Positions 1 through 8,915 of a DNA stretch of 37,240 nucleotides are shown here, in pieces. Within the stretch, counting starts at the first letter, position 1, and every line of letters begins with the position of its first letter. The stretch comes from Oscillatoriales cyanobacterium. Lineage in GTDB: Bacteria; Cyanobacteriota; Cyanobacteriia; Cyanobacteriales; Microcoleaceae. The DNA lies in contig RDYN01000049.1 in assembly GCA_004293365.1 (NCBI GenBank), forward strand, positions 1 to 37,240, written 5' to 3'. Both the position numbers and the translations under genes were made by a program. Below the pieces are notes generated by a model that was not told the DNA's origin, did not search any database, and saw only the letters and a program-made list of their open reading frames with translations.

Positions 1-1
1 A

Positions 2-43
2 AAAAGCCTCAAATGATTGCAGAGCAATTATTTGAGGTTTTGA
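2..43. terminator. Bidirectional intrinsic terminator-like hairpin
   Basis: An inverted repeat, CCTCAAAT facing ATTTGAGG, is separated by a short spacer, preceded by an A-run and followed by TTTT. The structure can therefore act on either strand. It probably ends transcripts of a gene left of the window, or transcripts entering from the repeat block on the right. Confidence 0.6.
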
Positions 44-208
44 GAATTCTGAATTCTTTTGAAATTAAATCCGATCGAATATCTGCGGAATGTGGGTAAC
101 AATCTCATCGCTGATGCACCAAACCCAACTGGTACGTCAGAATTATACTTTTTGTGGCGATCGACAATTTCGCATCTGACGCACCCTACCACTGCTACTC
201 ATTTTTAG

Positions 209-235
209 GTACGTTGTTGCGATGAAAGCGCTCTT
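209..235. repeat. Degenerate single copy of the GGTACGTAGTTGCGC repeat core
   Basis: This segment reads like a diverged form of the 27-bp core found in both repeat families to its right (GGTACG, then TTGCG, then GCGCTCTT). It is in the same orientation as the core within the ~103-bp repeats. The rest of 44-240 holds no gene that I can recognise. A GACGCACCCTAC word at 178-189 resembles a word common in cyanobacterial spacers and recurs near 28525. Confidence 0.4.
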
Positions 236-243
236 TTATAAAT

Positions 244-450
244 ATATAGCACTTCTCAAAATGAGGTACGTAGTTGGGCTTCAGCCCTCTTAGTTTATTG
301 CTTATATAAGCTGTCAGTCATACCTCATCTTTCTGAAAACCGCTATATAGCACTTCTCAAAAAGGTGAGGTACGTAGTTGGGCTTCAGCCCTCTTAGTTT
401 ATTGCTTATATAAGCTGTCAGTCATACCTCATCTTTCTGAGAACCGCTAT
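244..450. repeat. Two tandem ~103-bp direct repeats
   Basis: Two nearly identical copies (about 244-346 and 347-450) each run from TAGCACTTCTCAAA to GAACCGCTAT. Each unit contains GAGGTACGTAG near its left end and TACCTCAT near its right end, so a unit can fold on itself. The second copy differs mainly by a few extra bases after CTCAAAA. The core GGTACGTAGTTGGGC is the reverse-complement counterpart of the core in the 58-bp array that follows. Confidence 0.85.
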
Positions 451-453
451 AAG

Positions 454-743
454 AAAGAGCGCTGAAGCGCAACTACGTACCTTTAATCTGACAGTTGCGT
501 CTTGCACTGGTAAAGAGCGCTGAAGCGCAACTACGTACCTTTAATCTGACAGTTGCGTCTTGCACTGGTAAAGAGCGCTGAAGCGCAACTACGTACCTTT
601 AATTTGACAGTTGCGTCTTGCACTGGTAAAGAGCGCTGAAGCGCAACTACCTACCTTTAATCTGACACTTGCGTCTTGCACTGGTAAAGAGCGCTGAAGC
701 GCAACTACCTACCTTTAATCTGACACTTGCGTCTTGGACTGGT
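454..743. repeat. Five tandem copies of a 58-bp repeat running into the kinase gene
   Basis: Units begin at 454, 512, 570, 628 and 686, exactly 58 bp apart, with only a few substitutions (for example ACGTACC in the first three copies and ACCTACC in the last two). Each contains the partial palindrome GAGCGCTGAAGCGC. The last copy overlaps the kinase gene: its right half encodes the final nine codons and the stop (read on the minus strand). The other four copies carry a near-copy of those codons. There are no unique spacers, so this is not a CRISPR array. Confidence 0.9.
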
Positions 744-3700
744 ATTGTTGGATGAATGCTTGCAGTTGTCGGAGTTCGCAAGCTTCGGCAAGACGAATCA
801 CTTCTTTGACAAAGGCAGCCTGGTTATCATCTTGAAGTTGTTCTGCAACTTCGATAATGCCGTCCAGTTCCCCGTTTTGTGCTAGCTCAAATAGTTGGTT
901 TAAAATTTCGGTTGCAGGTGGCTGAATTGACTCGGCTGCAACATCAGCATTCTGGTTCGGATTGTTATTGGTGTCATAAATCCAATCCAATTGCAGATGT
1001 TTTTGCATGAGTTCCAGTAAGGTTTCAGCTTCTACGGGTTTCGGCAAAAAGTCACTTCCACCTGCTTCCAGACTCTTGTGGCGATCGCTTTCAAATACGC
1101 TTGCAGAGGAAACGATAACGATGGTTTCTTTGAGTTGGGGATAAGTCTGTAGGTTCCGCAAAAACTCATACCCATCCATCACAGGCATACCTAAATCGGT
1201 AATAATTAAATCTGGTGAAGTGTTGAGCGTTTGTTCAATTCCTTCGAGTCCGTTGCTGGCTTCAATCGTTTCAAAACCGATCGGTTCTAAAAGATTGACT
1301 AAAACTGAGCGATTTTCCCAAGAGTCATCAATAATCAGAATTTTGTGTCTTTTGCCTTCATATCCAGCGATCGCCCTTTGGTGAGATATTCTCGCAACAG
1401 ATGTCCAATTGTCGGCTGCGGGGAGTTCTACTTCAAAGGAGAAGGTACTGCCTTCACCGGAGATACTGCCGACACTAATTTCACTCCCCATAATCGAAAC
1501 AATTTTGTGGCTAATTGCGAGTCCTAAGCCTGTGCCTTCACCTTGCTTTTCGGTATCACCAACTTGTTCAAAGGGGAGGAAAATTTTCTCGATTTGTTGC
1601 GGGGTCATGCCAATTCCGGTATCTTGAATGTGAAACCTAATCTTTTTGCCAACAGATTCAACTTTGAAGGTGACACCGCCGCGATCGGTAAATTTAATCG
1701 CATTTCCCAGTAGGTTAATCAAAACTTGACGGAGACGTTTTTGATCTGCCAAAACTCCGAGAGGTAAGCCTTCGTCGGCTTGAAACTCAAAGTAAATCCC
1801 TTTTTCTTCGGCACGGATGCTGTTGATTTCGACGACATTTTGCAGGAAGGAAGGGAGGTGCAAGGGTGCGGGATTCAGTTCGAGTTTTCGGGCTTCGATT
1901 TTGGAAAGATCCAATATATCGTTAATCAGGGTGAGCAGGTGAGAACCGCACTGATAGATGATGTTGATGCCGTTGCTTCCTTTGGGAGTCAGGGGTTCGC
2001 TGCGTAGCAGGATTTGGGCGTAGCCGATAATCCCGTTGAGAGGTGTCCGCAATTCGTGACTGATGTTGGCTAAGAATTCGCTTTTGGCTTGATTGGCAAA
2101 TTCGGCTGTTTCTTTGGCTTGCTGAATATTTAGGTTGGCTTGCTGAATTTCCTGAAACTTATCTTGCAGGGCTAGGGCCATGAGTTGGAAGTTATTAGAC
2201 AGGGTGTTTATTTCGCTGATTGAACTGTTGGGAATTTGCAGTAATTGTTGTTCTGTAAGTTTGTCGGGCAAATTGTTGGTAATATTGGCAAGTTGCAGCA
2301 ATGGTTTAACTAGACTGCGACTAATGGTTTTTGCCAGAAGCGGGGCGAGAATTGCGATCGCCATGAGAATCGCGAAGCTTTTGGTATAAATTTGATCGAG
2401 CACTGCTAAATGGGAGGCGCTGGGTTGTTCGATCGCAATTATCCAAGGAAAATCACCGCCAACAGCAGTTTTCTGCACGTAAAATGACTTTCTCCAGCGC
2501 ACAACCTTGGGCGTGTTGGGGAGGATCGGTATCCAAATATGGGTATTTGGATTCAGCCGATTAATTTCACCATTCCCATCTTTATCAAAGGGTTGCGCTT
2601 CCTTTAATTCCTCGCGAGTGCTGGAAATGACGCGATTTTCGCGATCGAGCAAACTCACCATCCGAGTCGATCCGGCTTGACTGTTGAGCAACAGTTGTTT
2701 CAATTTGTCGGCGTCAACTTCTGCGAAAACTTGACCTACCAGGCTGTTATCCCGGAAAATGGGTACTGTTTGGGCGATCGTCGGCGAGTTCGACACCGTA
2801 ACGATATCGGATAGGATCGGCTGTTTGGCTGTCAGTAAAGCCTGCAATGGCAAACTATCGAGTTTTGTGATTGAATTGCGATCGGTATTTGGGGGAGTAG
2901 TGGAATTGAGAATTTGCCCGTTGGTGTCTGTAATGTAGAGATTGTTGAACCCTGGAAGAGTCGATCGGGCTATTTGAATTTTTTCCTGAATCCCCGAAGC
3001 ATCCAAGAGATCGCTATCCCGAACATTAGATGCCAGTTTTTGTAGCGTCTCCAGACTTTGCTGATGCCAGTTTTGTAAATCCGCACTGACAGATTGTCTG
3101 ATATCTTCCAGATGAACTACAACATTTTTTTCTTGAACATTGGTAGCATCCTGACAGTTCCAAATGGTTAAAACTAATGCTGGTAGCAAGACGAAGGCTA
3201 CCAGCAAATTTAGGAGTGTTTGTTCAAAGGTATGAGTTTTGAGAGTCTTGACACCAAACCACTTTGCAATGGGCGTGTGAGTCAGAATTAGACTAGCAAT
3301 CAGAGCACTACAAATTTGATTAACTGGGTTTTTGAAGGAAATAAATAGAACGGTTTGAGGAGGAATTTTAGCACAAATAACATAGAAAAACCAAAGGAGC
3401 GGAAATCCAATTGTTGCCCAATAAAAAACATCAATCAATAATAAATTCTTACTGCGCCGTAGTCCCAATCCTACAAAAATTGCCTCCAGTGTGAAGAGAA
3501 CAAAACCGTAGGGATGTTTCCAAAGAAAGATTGTATAAGCATTAGAAATTACGGCGGCGAGTGTTCCCCAACCTAATCCATACAGTCTCACAACCACCAT
3601 GATAAAAATACTACCAAATAGCCAGTTTGCATGGAGAATAATCGGAATCGTGAAATAGTTGCCCGCACATCCTAAAACCAGCAGGCCAATCAAGAAAACA

Positions 3701-3771
3701 GTCGGTCGCCATTGTTCTTTTGAATAATTTATATGTCTTGAACCGTTGCCTAAACCTGAAATTAGAGTCAT
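715..3771 (-). CDS. Membrane-bound hybrid sensor histidine kinase with receiver domain
   Basis: A two-component hybrid kinase of 1018 aa that should sense an extracytoplasmic signal and autophosphorylate. Residues 22-200 form several hydrophobic helices (a multi-pass sensor-like region). Residues ~205-460 look like a periplasmic Cache-type sensor ([12 protein letters not shown]). A further membrane helix (~463-482) and a HAMP-like linker/coiled coil follow. The HisKA box is [10 protein letters not shown] (His572). The ATPase domain has an N box (LLGNAIKF), G1 (DTGIGM) and G2 (GEGTGLGLA). The receiver (~809-926) has acidic pair D815/D816, phospho-acceptor D859 and K911. The ~90 C-terminal residues are helical and unrecognised. 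No dedicated response regulator gene is adjacent. The last nine codons lie in the 58-bp repeat array. The start is the ATG at 3771, with only a weak ribosome-binding site. The ligand is unknown. Confidence 0.92.
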   Translation of the reverse strand: MTLISGLGNGSRHINYSKEQWRPTVFLIGLLVLGCAGNYFTIPIILHANWLFGSIFIMVVVRLYGLGWGTLAAVISNAYTIFLWKHPYGFVLFTLEAIFVGLGLRRSKNLLLIDVFYWATIGFPLLWFFYVICAKIPPQTVLFISFKNPVNQICSALIASLILTHTPIAKWFGVKTLKTHTFEQTLLNLLVAFVLLPALVLTIWNCQDATNVQEKNVVVHLEDIRQSVSADLQNWHQQSLETLQKLASNVRDSDLLDASGIQEKIQIARSTLPGFNNLYITDTNGQILNSTTPPNTDRNSITKLDSLPLQALLTAKQPILSDIVTVSNSPTIAQTVPIFRDNSLVGQVFAEVDADKLKQLLLNSQAGSTRMVSLLDRENRVISSTREELKEAQPFDKDGNGEINRLNPNTHIWIPILPNTPKVVRWRKSFYVQKTAVGGDFPWIIAIEQPSASHLAVLDQIYTKSFAILMAIAILAPLLAKTISRSLVKPLLQLANITNNLPDKLTEQQLLQIPNSSISEINTLSNNFQLMALALQDKFQEIQQANLNIQQAKETAEFANQAKSEFLANISHELRTPLNGIIGYAQILLRSEPLTPKGSNGINIIYQCGSHLLTLINDILDLSKIEARKLELNPAPLHLPSFLQNVVEINSIRAEEKGIYFEFQADEGLPLGVLADQKRLRQVLINLLGNAIKFTDRGGVTFKVESVGKKIRFHIQDTGIGMTPQQIEKIFLPFEQVGDTEKQGEGTGLGLAISHKIVSIMGSEISVGSISGEGSTFSFEVELPAADNWTSVARISHQRAIAGYEGKRHKILIIDDSWENRSVLVNLLEPIGFETIEASNGLEGIEQTLNTSPDLIITDLGMPVMDGYEFLRNLQTYPQLKETIVIVSSASVFESDRHKSLEAGGSDFLPKPVEAETLLELMQKHLQLDWIYDTNNNPNQNADVAAESIQPPATEILNQLFELAQNGELDGIIEVAEQLQDDNQAAFVKEVIRLAEACELRQLQAFIQQYQSKTQVSD

Positions 3772-3878
3772 TTTCTTGCTGATATATTTAACGATTGAAA
3801 GCTCACATAGAAACTATCGGCAATGCAGGCGAACTGAATGAATCTCCAGGAGCGCACTCTTGTAGAAGACTCGAAAAA

Positions 3879-4988
3879 TCACTGAAGCTTGAATCCCTTA
3901 GCCGCTAATTGTTGGCGCAGACTTTGAATTATGACACTATCGACAGTATTTTCGCCTTTATCCGTACTGGCTTTGCGTTGGCGCTCGACATATTCGGTAC
4001 GCTTTTGAGATAACTCGCGGATCGTCTTTTTAATCCTTTCTCTTTCCGTTTTCTTGCCAGCTACATATGTTCTTTTTTCAGTTAGCGTCATACCTCGCAT
4101 AATTTCTGGCAAACTATCATCTGATATTTCCTCTAGTTTCACTATTCCTTTTTCGAGAGCATCGAGCAAGTCCCAAGAAGCATTATCATAGTATTCAGAA
4201 GCTTTGGAACTACTGCGGGAAGCAGCAAAGGTGCGAGCATTACTATCTTCAGCAGCTTGACGTTGTTGTCCTATTCTTCCTTGCCTACCATAGGGAATAT
4301 AAGTTTCATTTAATTTACTATTCCAATTAGAAATTTCGTCATCGTAAGGCGACTTAATTACCACAATTACTTGATTTTGATTGATATTGAAGTTACTACC
4401 TTTTGCCAAAGTAGCTCCTGATACCCAAAGTTGTCGTTCCTGACTTTCTGCTGAACCACAGTAGATAGTATTAACAAGAGTATCTCCTTTTACAGCGAGA
4501 TTGACAGATTGAGTCCAAACTATAGGGCCTTGATCGAATGGTTCATTACCAGCGATAAAAATGACACGAAAATCTGCCGGATTTTTACTCCAGTTTAATT
4601 CTTGCATTGCCGAGCGAATTACCCAACCGGCATATTCTTGACCGCCGTTGGTTTTGATACTAAATAGCTTTTCGGATACTAAATCTAATTCAGGCGTAAA
4701 TCCAGTTAACAATCTGACAAAACCTTCTGAAGAGGGTAAAGTGTCGTTACCGTAATGATAGAGAGCAACTTCTAAATCTGGCACTTCGCCATCTTTGGTG
4801 ACTTTAGATAAAAAATTCACAATTTGCCAAAGTTGATTGCGAGTCTGGTCTATCAGTCCATCCATGCTGTTGCTGGAATCTAAAAGGATGGCTATCTGAA
4901 TTTTTGCTTTGGCAAAAGCGGCTGTGGGGGAACATAAGATAATTAGAGTTAAAGCTGTAGTGAATAACTTTCGAGCTAGTTTTTGCAT
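3879..4988 (-). CDS. Secreted von Willebrand factor A (VWA) domain protein
   Basis: A 369-aa protein with a clear Sec signal peptide (basic MQKLARK, hydrophobic core, AFA/KA cleavage near residue 26). Directly after it is a VWA domain with the metal-ion-dependent adhesion motif DSSNS (D37, S39, S41) and alternating hydrophobic strands to about residue 215 (FRVIFIAGNEPF). The remaining ~150 residues are charged and partly coiled-coil (ERERIKKTIRELSQKR). VWA domains mediate metal-dependent protein binding, and a periplasmic or surface location is inferred from the signal peptide. The start is supported by AAGGA about 7 nt upstream. The gene is 107 bp from the kinase gene and on the same strand, so co-transcription is possible but not shown. 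The binding partner is unknown. Confidence 0.85.
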   Translation of the reverse strand: MQKLARKLFTTALTLIILCSPTAAFAKAKIQIAILLDSSNSMDGLIDQTRNQLWQIVNFLSKVTKDGEVPDLEVALYHYGNDTLPSSEGFVRLLTGFTPELDLVSEKLFSIKTNGGQEYAGWVIRSAMQELNWSKNPADFRVIFIAGNEPFDQGPIVWTQSVNLAVKGDTLVNTIYCGSAESQERQLWVSGATLAKGSNFNINQNQVIVVIKSPYDDEISNWNSKLNETYIPYGRQGRIGQQRQAAEDSNARTFAASRSSSKASEYYDNASWDLLDALEKGIVKLEEISDDSLPEIMRGMTLTEKRTYVAGKKTERERIKKTIRELSQKRTEYVERQRKASTDKGENTVDSVIIQSLRQQLAAKGFKLQ

Positions 4989-5250
4989 GGGATTTTCCTT
5001 GGAAAATGATTTTTTACCTAATTATAGTCATTGGTAATTTAGATTTAGTTCCTGATGTCAAGTAATTTGTAACAATATTTTACATTGGGGTTCGATTCAT
5101 GAGAGGACGTACTAACTCCGATCGCAGAAACCAGACAGGATTGCCAAGATTGATAGTGGCACAGTCCAATCCATTCCAGGCGATGTTGGATTGGCACAAG
5201 TTCGACAATTGCTAGGAAAATGAAATACTAACTCAAGCGTGCGATCGAAC
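4989..5250. other. Spacer between VWA and Uma2 genes, no gene seen
   Basis: The spacer is AT-rich near the VWA start and should hold the promoter of that minus-strand gene. I see no conserved RNA or coding sequence. The promoter of the Uma2 gene lies at its right end and is listed separately. Confidence 0.4.
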
Positions 5251-5280
5251 TTGTGAATTCTGAATTTTTAGAGGTATAAT
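5251..5280 (+). promoter_or_regulatory. Putative sigma-70 promoter of the Uma2 gene
   Basis: A perfect TATAAT (-10) at 5275-5280 is preceded by TTGTGA (-35, four of six consensus bases) at 5251-5256, an 18-bp spacing. It lies 30 bp upstream of the gene start, which would give a leader of roughly 20-25 nt. Confidence 0.55.
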
Positions 5281-5310
5281 TAGTATTATTAATTTTTGAT
5301 TAGGGAGTTT

Positions 5311-5895
5311 ATGCTTGTGATAGCAGTACGAGATAACGATCGCTATTTTACACCCGAAGAGTATTTTACTTGGGAGGAGCAACAACTGGAAAAACACGAA
5401 CTGATCGATGGTCGGGTTTATGCGATGACTGGTGGCACTAGAAATCATAGCGATATCGCGGGAAACTTTTTGGCGATCGTCAAACCTCACCTGCGGGGCA
5501 GTGGTTGCAGAACCTACAATTCCGATTGCCGAGTCAATATCTTCAATACATCTAACTATCTCTATCCCGATCTGAGCGTCACCTGCGATCCCAAGGATAA
5601 TTCTAGTGTTCAATACATTACCTATCCCTGCTTAATTGTGGAGGTTTTATCGGATAGCACCGAAGCTTACGATCGAGGGAAGAAGTTTGAGAAGTATCGC
5701 CGCAATCCGAATCTGGTTGATTATGTGTTAGTCAGTTCAGATGAAATGGCGATCGATATTTATCATAAAAATGATGCTGGTGAATGGGTGATTTTGAGCT
5801 ATCGGGAGGGCGATATAGTTGAGTTGCAAAGTATCAATCTAAGTTTGCCGATCGAGCAATTATATGAGGAAATTGTTTTCGAGCGACAGCCCTAG
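5311..5895 (+). CDS. Uma2 family (DUF820) PD-(D/E)XK nuclease-fold protein
   Basis: A 194-aa protein of the Uma2 family, which is greatly expanded in cyanobacteria and has a restriction-endonuclease-like fold; in vivo substrates are unknown. Family marks visible are YFTPEEYFTWEE near the N-terminus, HELIDGRVYAMTGGT, the catalytic-type Asp in YPDLSV (D87), Glu in LIVEVLSDST (E111) and the following Y120/K124. The length is typical and the motifs are intact. The start is the ATG at 5311, preceded by AGGGAG; an upstream in-frame TTG at 5296 is less likely. It appears monocistronic, with its own promoter. Uma2 genes are often found near mobile DNA, but no partner gene is evident here. Confidence 0.85.
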   Translation: MLVIAVRDNDRYFTPEEYFTWEEQQLEKHELIDGRVYAMTGGTRNHSDIAGNFLAIVKPHLRGSGCRTYNSDCRVNIFNTSNYLYPDLSVTCDPKDNSSVQYITYPCLIVEVLSDSTEAYDRGKKFEKYRRNPNLVDYVLVSSDEMAIDIYHKNDAGEWVILSYREGDIVELQSINLSLPIEQLYEEIVFERQP

Positions 5896-6293
5896 ATATA
5901 CGCTCCTTACACGGTAGATTTTAGAGGCGATTCTGGCAGAGCCATTGGAGCAATAATATTTTTCAGATGAGGTGATTTTTGATGAAATTATGTGGGGATT
6001 TGGCGATCGCTGGGGTTAATTCCAAAATCTCAAAGCTCAAAGCTTAAATCGATCGAGGTAATTTACGTAAGTTTACAAGATCGTGTCACTTTTTCTCACC
6101 GACAGGGCGATCGGGGCGGTTTATTCTTTGAGTTAAGGCAGACAAAAAGCTGTTGGGAATGTTCCCAGTTAAACCGCAGATGTGCGGTATAATTCAACTA
6201 GGAATAGTATAGTACCGCATCTGCGACACAATTATAAGTTATGCGGCTCAGTCTTTGGTGGAGAAAGTAGGCTGAAGTCTTAGTTGCTAGCAA
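5896..6293. other. Spacer with two inverted repeats, no convincing gene
   Basis: A 66-codon reading frame exists here but has a poor start and no family resemblance. Two structures stand out. A perfect hairpin, TGGGAA-TG-TTCCCA, sits at 6154-6167. A larger inverted repeat has GCAGATGTGCGGTA at 6176-6189 facing TACCGCATCTGC at 6213-6224, with one bulged base. Both lie beyond the 3' end of the minus-strand LuxR gene and could act in its termination or as repeats. Confidence 0.45.
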
Positions 6294-7043
6294 TCAGCGT
6301 GCTAGTTTTATACCAGACATCTGAGCTACCATCTCAGCGCGCGACGAAACTTTCAACTTGCGATACATCCGCTTCAACGCTTGCTTGACAGTATTTTCGG
6401 TAATCCACAGAGCCGCACCAATCTCTGCGCTGGTTAGTCCTTGGGCTACCAATTCGGCAATTTGGGCTTCACGCGAGGTAAGCCGATCGCAGTTCAATAT
6501 TGGTAATTTCACAGGTTGAGATCGTAACGCCGCCAGTCGAGTAGATAAATGCAGACATAAAGCACTTAAATCTGCCAAGTCTTGGGCATCAAATGCCGAA
6601 TTATTAAAATGCCGGGTAAAGGCAATGCCACCGACAAGCTGACCGTTATGGACGATCGGGCCAATCATCACATGCCCATGATCGGCACGGGGGCAGATCG
6701 TTTGCCAAACTCCAGGCGATAAGATTACTTCCTCATGTACGGGAGCATGACGTTCCACAAGGTAACGCAAGACAGGATTATGGTCAAGCGACAGTGCCAA
6801 CCTGACGAAACCGGGAGTGTTGGCATCAATTGCCGGAAATTCATCCAGAAAACTTAGTCCCCAACGAGTCGCAGCAAAGTATTCGCCGATCTGGGCCATG
6901 ACGGGCTGACGCAGTTCTGATTCAGTTTGAGCTTGAGCGATCGTTTGAAATAGCGACTGCAAAGAAGTCTCCATAATTTTTGCTCTGGCTGCTCCGGCAA
7001 AGTGTACTCGATCGAGGTCTATGAAGTCTTGCTCAAATAGCAT
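6294..7043 (-). CDS. LuxR-family transcriptional regulator with GAF-like sensor
   Basis: A probable DNA-binding regulator. The C-terminal ~60 residues form a LuxR/FixJ helix-turn-helix (LTSREAQIAELVAQGLTSAE, then ITENTVKQALKRMYRKL). The preceding ~150 residues resemble a GAF-type sensor (MIGPIVHNGQLVGGIAFTRH). No receiver domain is present, so regulation is likely by ligand or redox state. The start is uncertain: an ATG at 7043 (249 aa) is chosen, a TTG at 7079 would give 261 aa, and an ATG at 6974 would give 226 aa. The gene is divergent from the DUF6010-rhodanese gene run and separated from it by 60 bp, so it plausibly controls that run. The signal it reads is unknown. Confidence 0.8.
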   Translation of the reverse strand: MLFEQDFIDLDRVHFAGAARAKIMETSLQSLFQTIAQAQTESELRQPVMAQIGEYFAATRWGLSFLDEFPAIDANTPGFVRLALSLDHNPVLRYLVERHAPVHEEVILSPGVWQTICPRADHGHVMIGPIVHNGQLVGGIAFTRHFNNSAFDAQDLADLSALCLHLSTRLAALRSQPVKLPILNCDRLTSREAQIAELVAQGLTSAEIGAALWITENTVKQALKRMYRKLKVSSRAEMVAQMSGIKLAR

Positions 7044-7103
7044 TAGTCTGATTCTACAAGTAAATTCACGCCAAAACAATCTAGATGAGGAGCAAGAGGG
7101 AAA

Positions 7104-7535
7104 ATGATTGAAATAAGTTTGTTTAACTATGTTTCTCCCATTGTAGTTGGGACGATATTTATTTTGCTGACAGGTTTAATCCCTGAAGATCGTCGCAGAA
7201 GCTTTCATTCTGTTGTTGCGGCTGCAGCTTCTGGAACTTATTTAGGTGGTGAACTAGGCAAACTAGAGCCTATATTTATGGTTGTCATGGCTGCTTCAGC
7301 CTTCTTTGGAATCAATAATTGGAAATTGGTTGGTTTAGCTTGGTTTCTTCACGGCGCAGTCGATCTCGTTCATCACTCCATCAATTCTCCACTTCTCTTT
7401 TGGTATATCCCGTCATCTTTTGAATGTTTTATTGTGGATTGGTATTTTGCAATTTATTTCCTACTTGACGCGCCCAACCTCACTGCGAGGCTGATTAATC
7501 AGGATGTCGGCAACAATCCCAGCCATCCTGATTAA
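7104..7535 (+). CDS. DUF6010 family integral membrane protein (copy 1)
   Basis: A 143-aa protein with about four hydrophobic segments. It matches my recollection of the DUF6010 family, in particular the AWFLHGAVDLVHH motif, whose His and Asp residues are shared with the paralogue at 8464-8901. It lies in the membrane and its function is unknown. The start has GAGGG four bases upstream of the ATG. It is the first gene of a plus-strand run transcribed away from the LuxR-type regulator, 45 bp before the rhodanese gene, and probably co-transcribed with it. The hydrophilic tail after residue 125 is not conserved in the paralogue. Confidence 0.75.
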   Translation: MIEISLFNYVSPIVVGTIFILLTGLIPEDRRRSFHSVVAAAASGTYLGGELGKLEPIFMVVMAASAFFGINNWKLVGLAWFLHGAVDLVHHSINSPLLFWYIPSSFECFIVDWYFAIYFLLDAPNLTARLINQDVGNNPSHPD

Positions 7536-7580
7536 TCAGCCTGAGCGAGTAATCACAACAAATTATTTAAGGAACCAGTC

Positions 7581-8414
7581 ATGAATTACTATGCTCATCC
7601 AGAAGTCTTAGTCAATACCCAATGGCTTACCGAGCACTTAGACGATCCGAGCCTTCGAGTCATAGAAGTGGATATGAATCCAGATCTTTATCAAAATAAC
7701 CACATTCCGGGGGCAGTATTCTGGAATGTGTTGAGCGATCTATTTCAACCCAATCTTCGGATTAACTTCGACCCGACTGCGATCGCAAATTTGGTGTCGC
7801 GATCGGGAATTACTCAAGATACAACAGTTGTTGCCTACGGTAGTTACCCCGGAACTGGAGCCTGGATTTTCTGGTTCTTGAAGATGATTGGGCATCCCGA
7901 TGTCAGAGTTTTAAATGGTGGGCATCAAAAGTGGATGGCAGAAAATCGTCCTATTACAGCAACGTTCTCAACGCCCATGCCGACTCAATACTTGCCTAAG
8001 CTATTGGATACCAGTTTGCAGGTGTTGTCAGCCGAGGTTCAATCGGCGATCGCTAATCCTAATCAAATATTGGTAGATGTCCGCACACTCGCAGAATATC
8101 AGGGCGATATATATCTAATGAAGCCACCAGAAGCAACAGAACGTGCTGGGCATATCCCCAGCGCAATCCATCTTGAGCATACCCTGACACTCAATGATAA
8201 CGGCACGTTCAAATCATTCGATGAATTGCAGACACTATTCAATAGCAAAGGCATTACCCAAGACAAGGAAGTATTTCCTTACTGTGCCGTAGGGGGAAGA
8301 TCGGCTTACATCTGGTTTGTCTTGAAATATTTGCTAGGCTACCCCCATGTTCGGAACTACGATGGTTCATGGAATGAATGGAGCCGCTTGCCCAACGTTG
8401 CGATCGAGAAATAG
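7581..8414 (+). CDS. Two-domain rhodanese, thiosulfate/3-mercaptopyruvate sulfurtransferase
   Basis: Sulfurtransferases of this type move a sulfane sulfur from thiosulfate or 3-mercaptopyruvate to cyanide or a thiol through a cysteine persulfide. The 277-aa length is standard for the tandem-domain form. The N-terminal domain (~1-125) is inactive and structural (HIPGAVFWNVLSDL, VLNGGHQKW). The C-terminal domain (~145-275) has VDVRTLAEYQG, GHIPSAIHLEH and the active loop CAVGGRS with catalytic C235. That loop differs from the CG[ST]GVT loop of mercaptopyruvate enzymes and from the CRKGVT loop of classic rhodaneses, so the donor is uncertain. No signal peptide is evident, so it is probably cytoplasmic. 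AAGGA precedes the ATG. It lies between two DUF6010 genes. Confidence 0.88.
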   Translation: MNYYAHPEVLVNTQWLTEHLDDPSLRVIEVDMNPDLYQNNHIPGAVFWNVLSDLFQPNLRINFDPTAIANLVSRSGITQDTTVVAYGSYPGTGAWIFWFLKMIGHPDVRVLNGGHQKWMAENRPITATFSTPMPTQYLPKLLDTSLQVLSAEVQSAIANPNQILVDVRTLAEYQGDIYLMKPPEATERAGHIPSAIHLEHTLTLNDNGTFKSFDELQTLFNSKGITQDKEVFPYCAVGGRSAYIWFVLKYLLGYPHVRNYDGSWNEWSRLPNVAIEK

Positions 8415-8463
8415 ACTAAACCGTTCACATGTTAAACGTTAAACCCACAGAAATCAAAACATT

Positions 8464-8901
8464 ATGAATATCACCCCGATCGATATTGTTTCTGGATTCA
8501 TTATTGCTGCTATCTGGATCTGTGGCTTCTCGGTTATTTCTGAACCCAGACGACGGCAGGTGAATTGCATATTAGTTGGACTCGCTGCATCCACTTATGG
8601 CAATCACTCATTCGGTTTGACTGAAGCAGCCGGAACAATCATACTTCTTACGCTCGGTATCCTCGGACTAGGGAACTATCGGTGGCTCGGTGTCGCATGG
8701 TTAGTACATTCAGGCTTGGATATAGCGCATCACATTGCGAACGATCCCATGTTTCAATACTTTCCTGCATCGTCCGTTGGATGTGCTGTAACCGATCCAA
8801 TCCTCGCACTCTGGTTCTTTGCTGGAGCGCCAGATATTTTTGGTATAATCAAACAACAACGCTCACCGTCAAGCTTTGATACTGATAGCCAAGAGAATTG
8901 A
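8464..8901 (+). CDS. DUF6010 family integral membrane protein (copy 2)
   Basis: A 145-aa paralogue of the protein at 7104-7535. AWLVHSGLDIAHH aligns with AWFLHGAVDLVHH, and both share a downstream GAPD/DAPN segment. There are about four membrane segments. The function is unknown; the conserved His/Asp cluster suggests metal or substrate binding in the membrane, which is inference. The spacer to the rhodanese gene is 49 bp. There is no clear ribosome-binding site ahead of the ATG, so it may rely on readthrough from upstream. The next gene starts 14 bp after its stop. Confidence 0.75.
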   Translation: MNITPIDIVSGFIIAAIWICGFSVISEPRRRQVNCILVGLAASTYGNHSFGLTEAAGTIILLTLGILGLGNYRWLGVAWLVHSGLDIAHHIANDPMFQYFPASSVGCAVTDPILALWFFAGAPDIFGIIKQQRSPSSFDTDSQEN

Positions 8902-8915
8902 TAGATATATTTGCA

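Noticed and set aside
454..743. CRISPR-like regular repeats
   Set aside because: The 58-bp units are directly adjacent, without unique spacers, and no cas genes are nearby.
5992..6192. 66-codon plus-strand frame
   Set aside because: GTG start without ribosome-binding site; it runs through a hairpin, and its composition is unlike a real protein.
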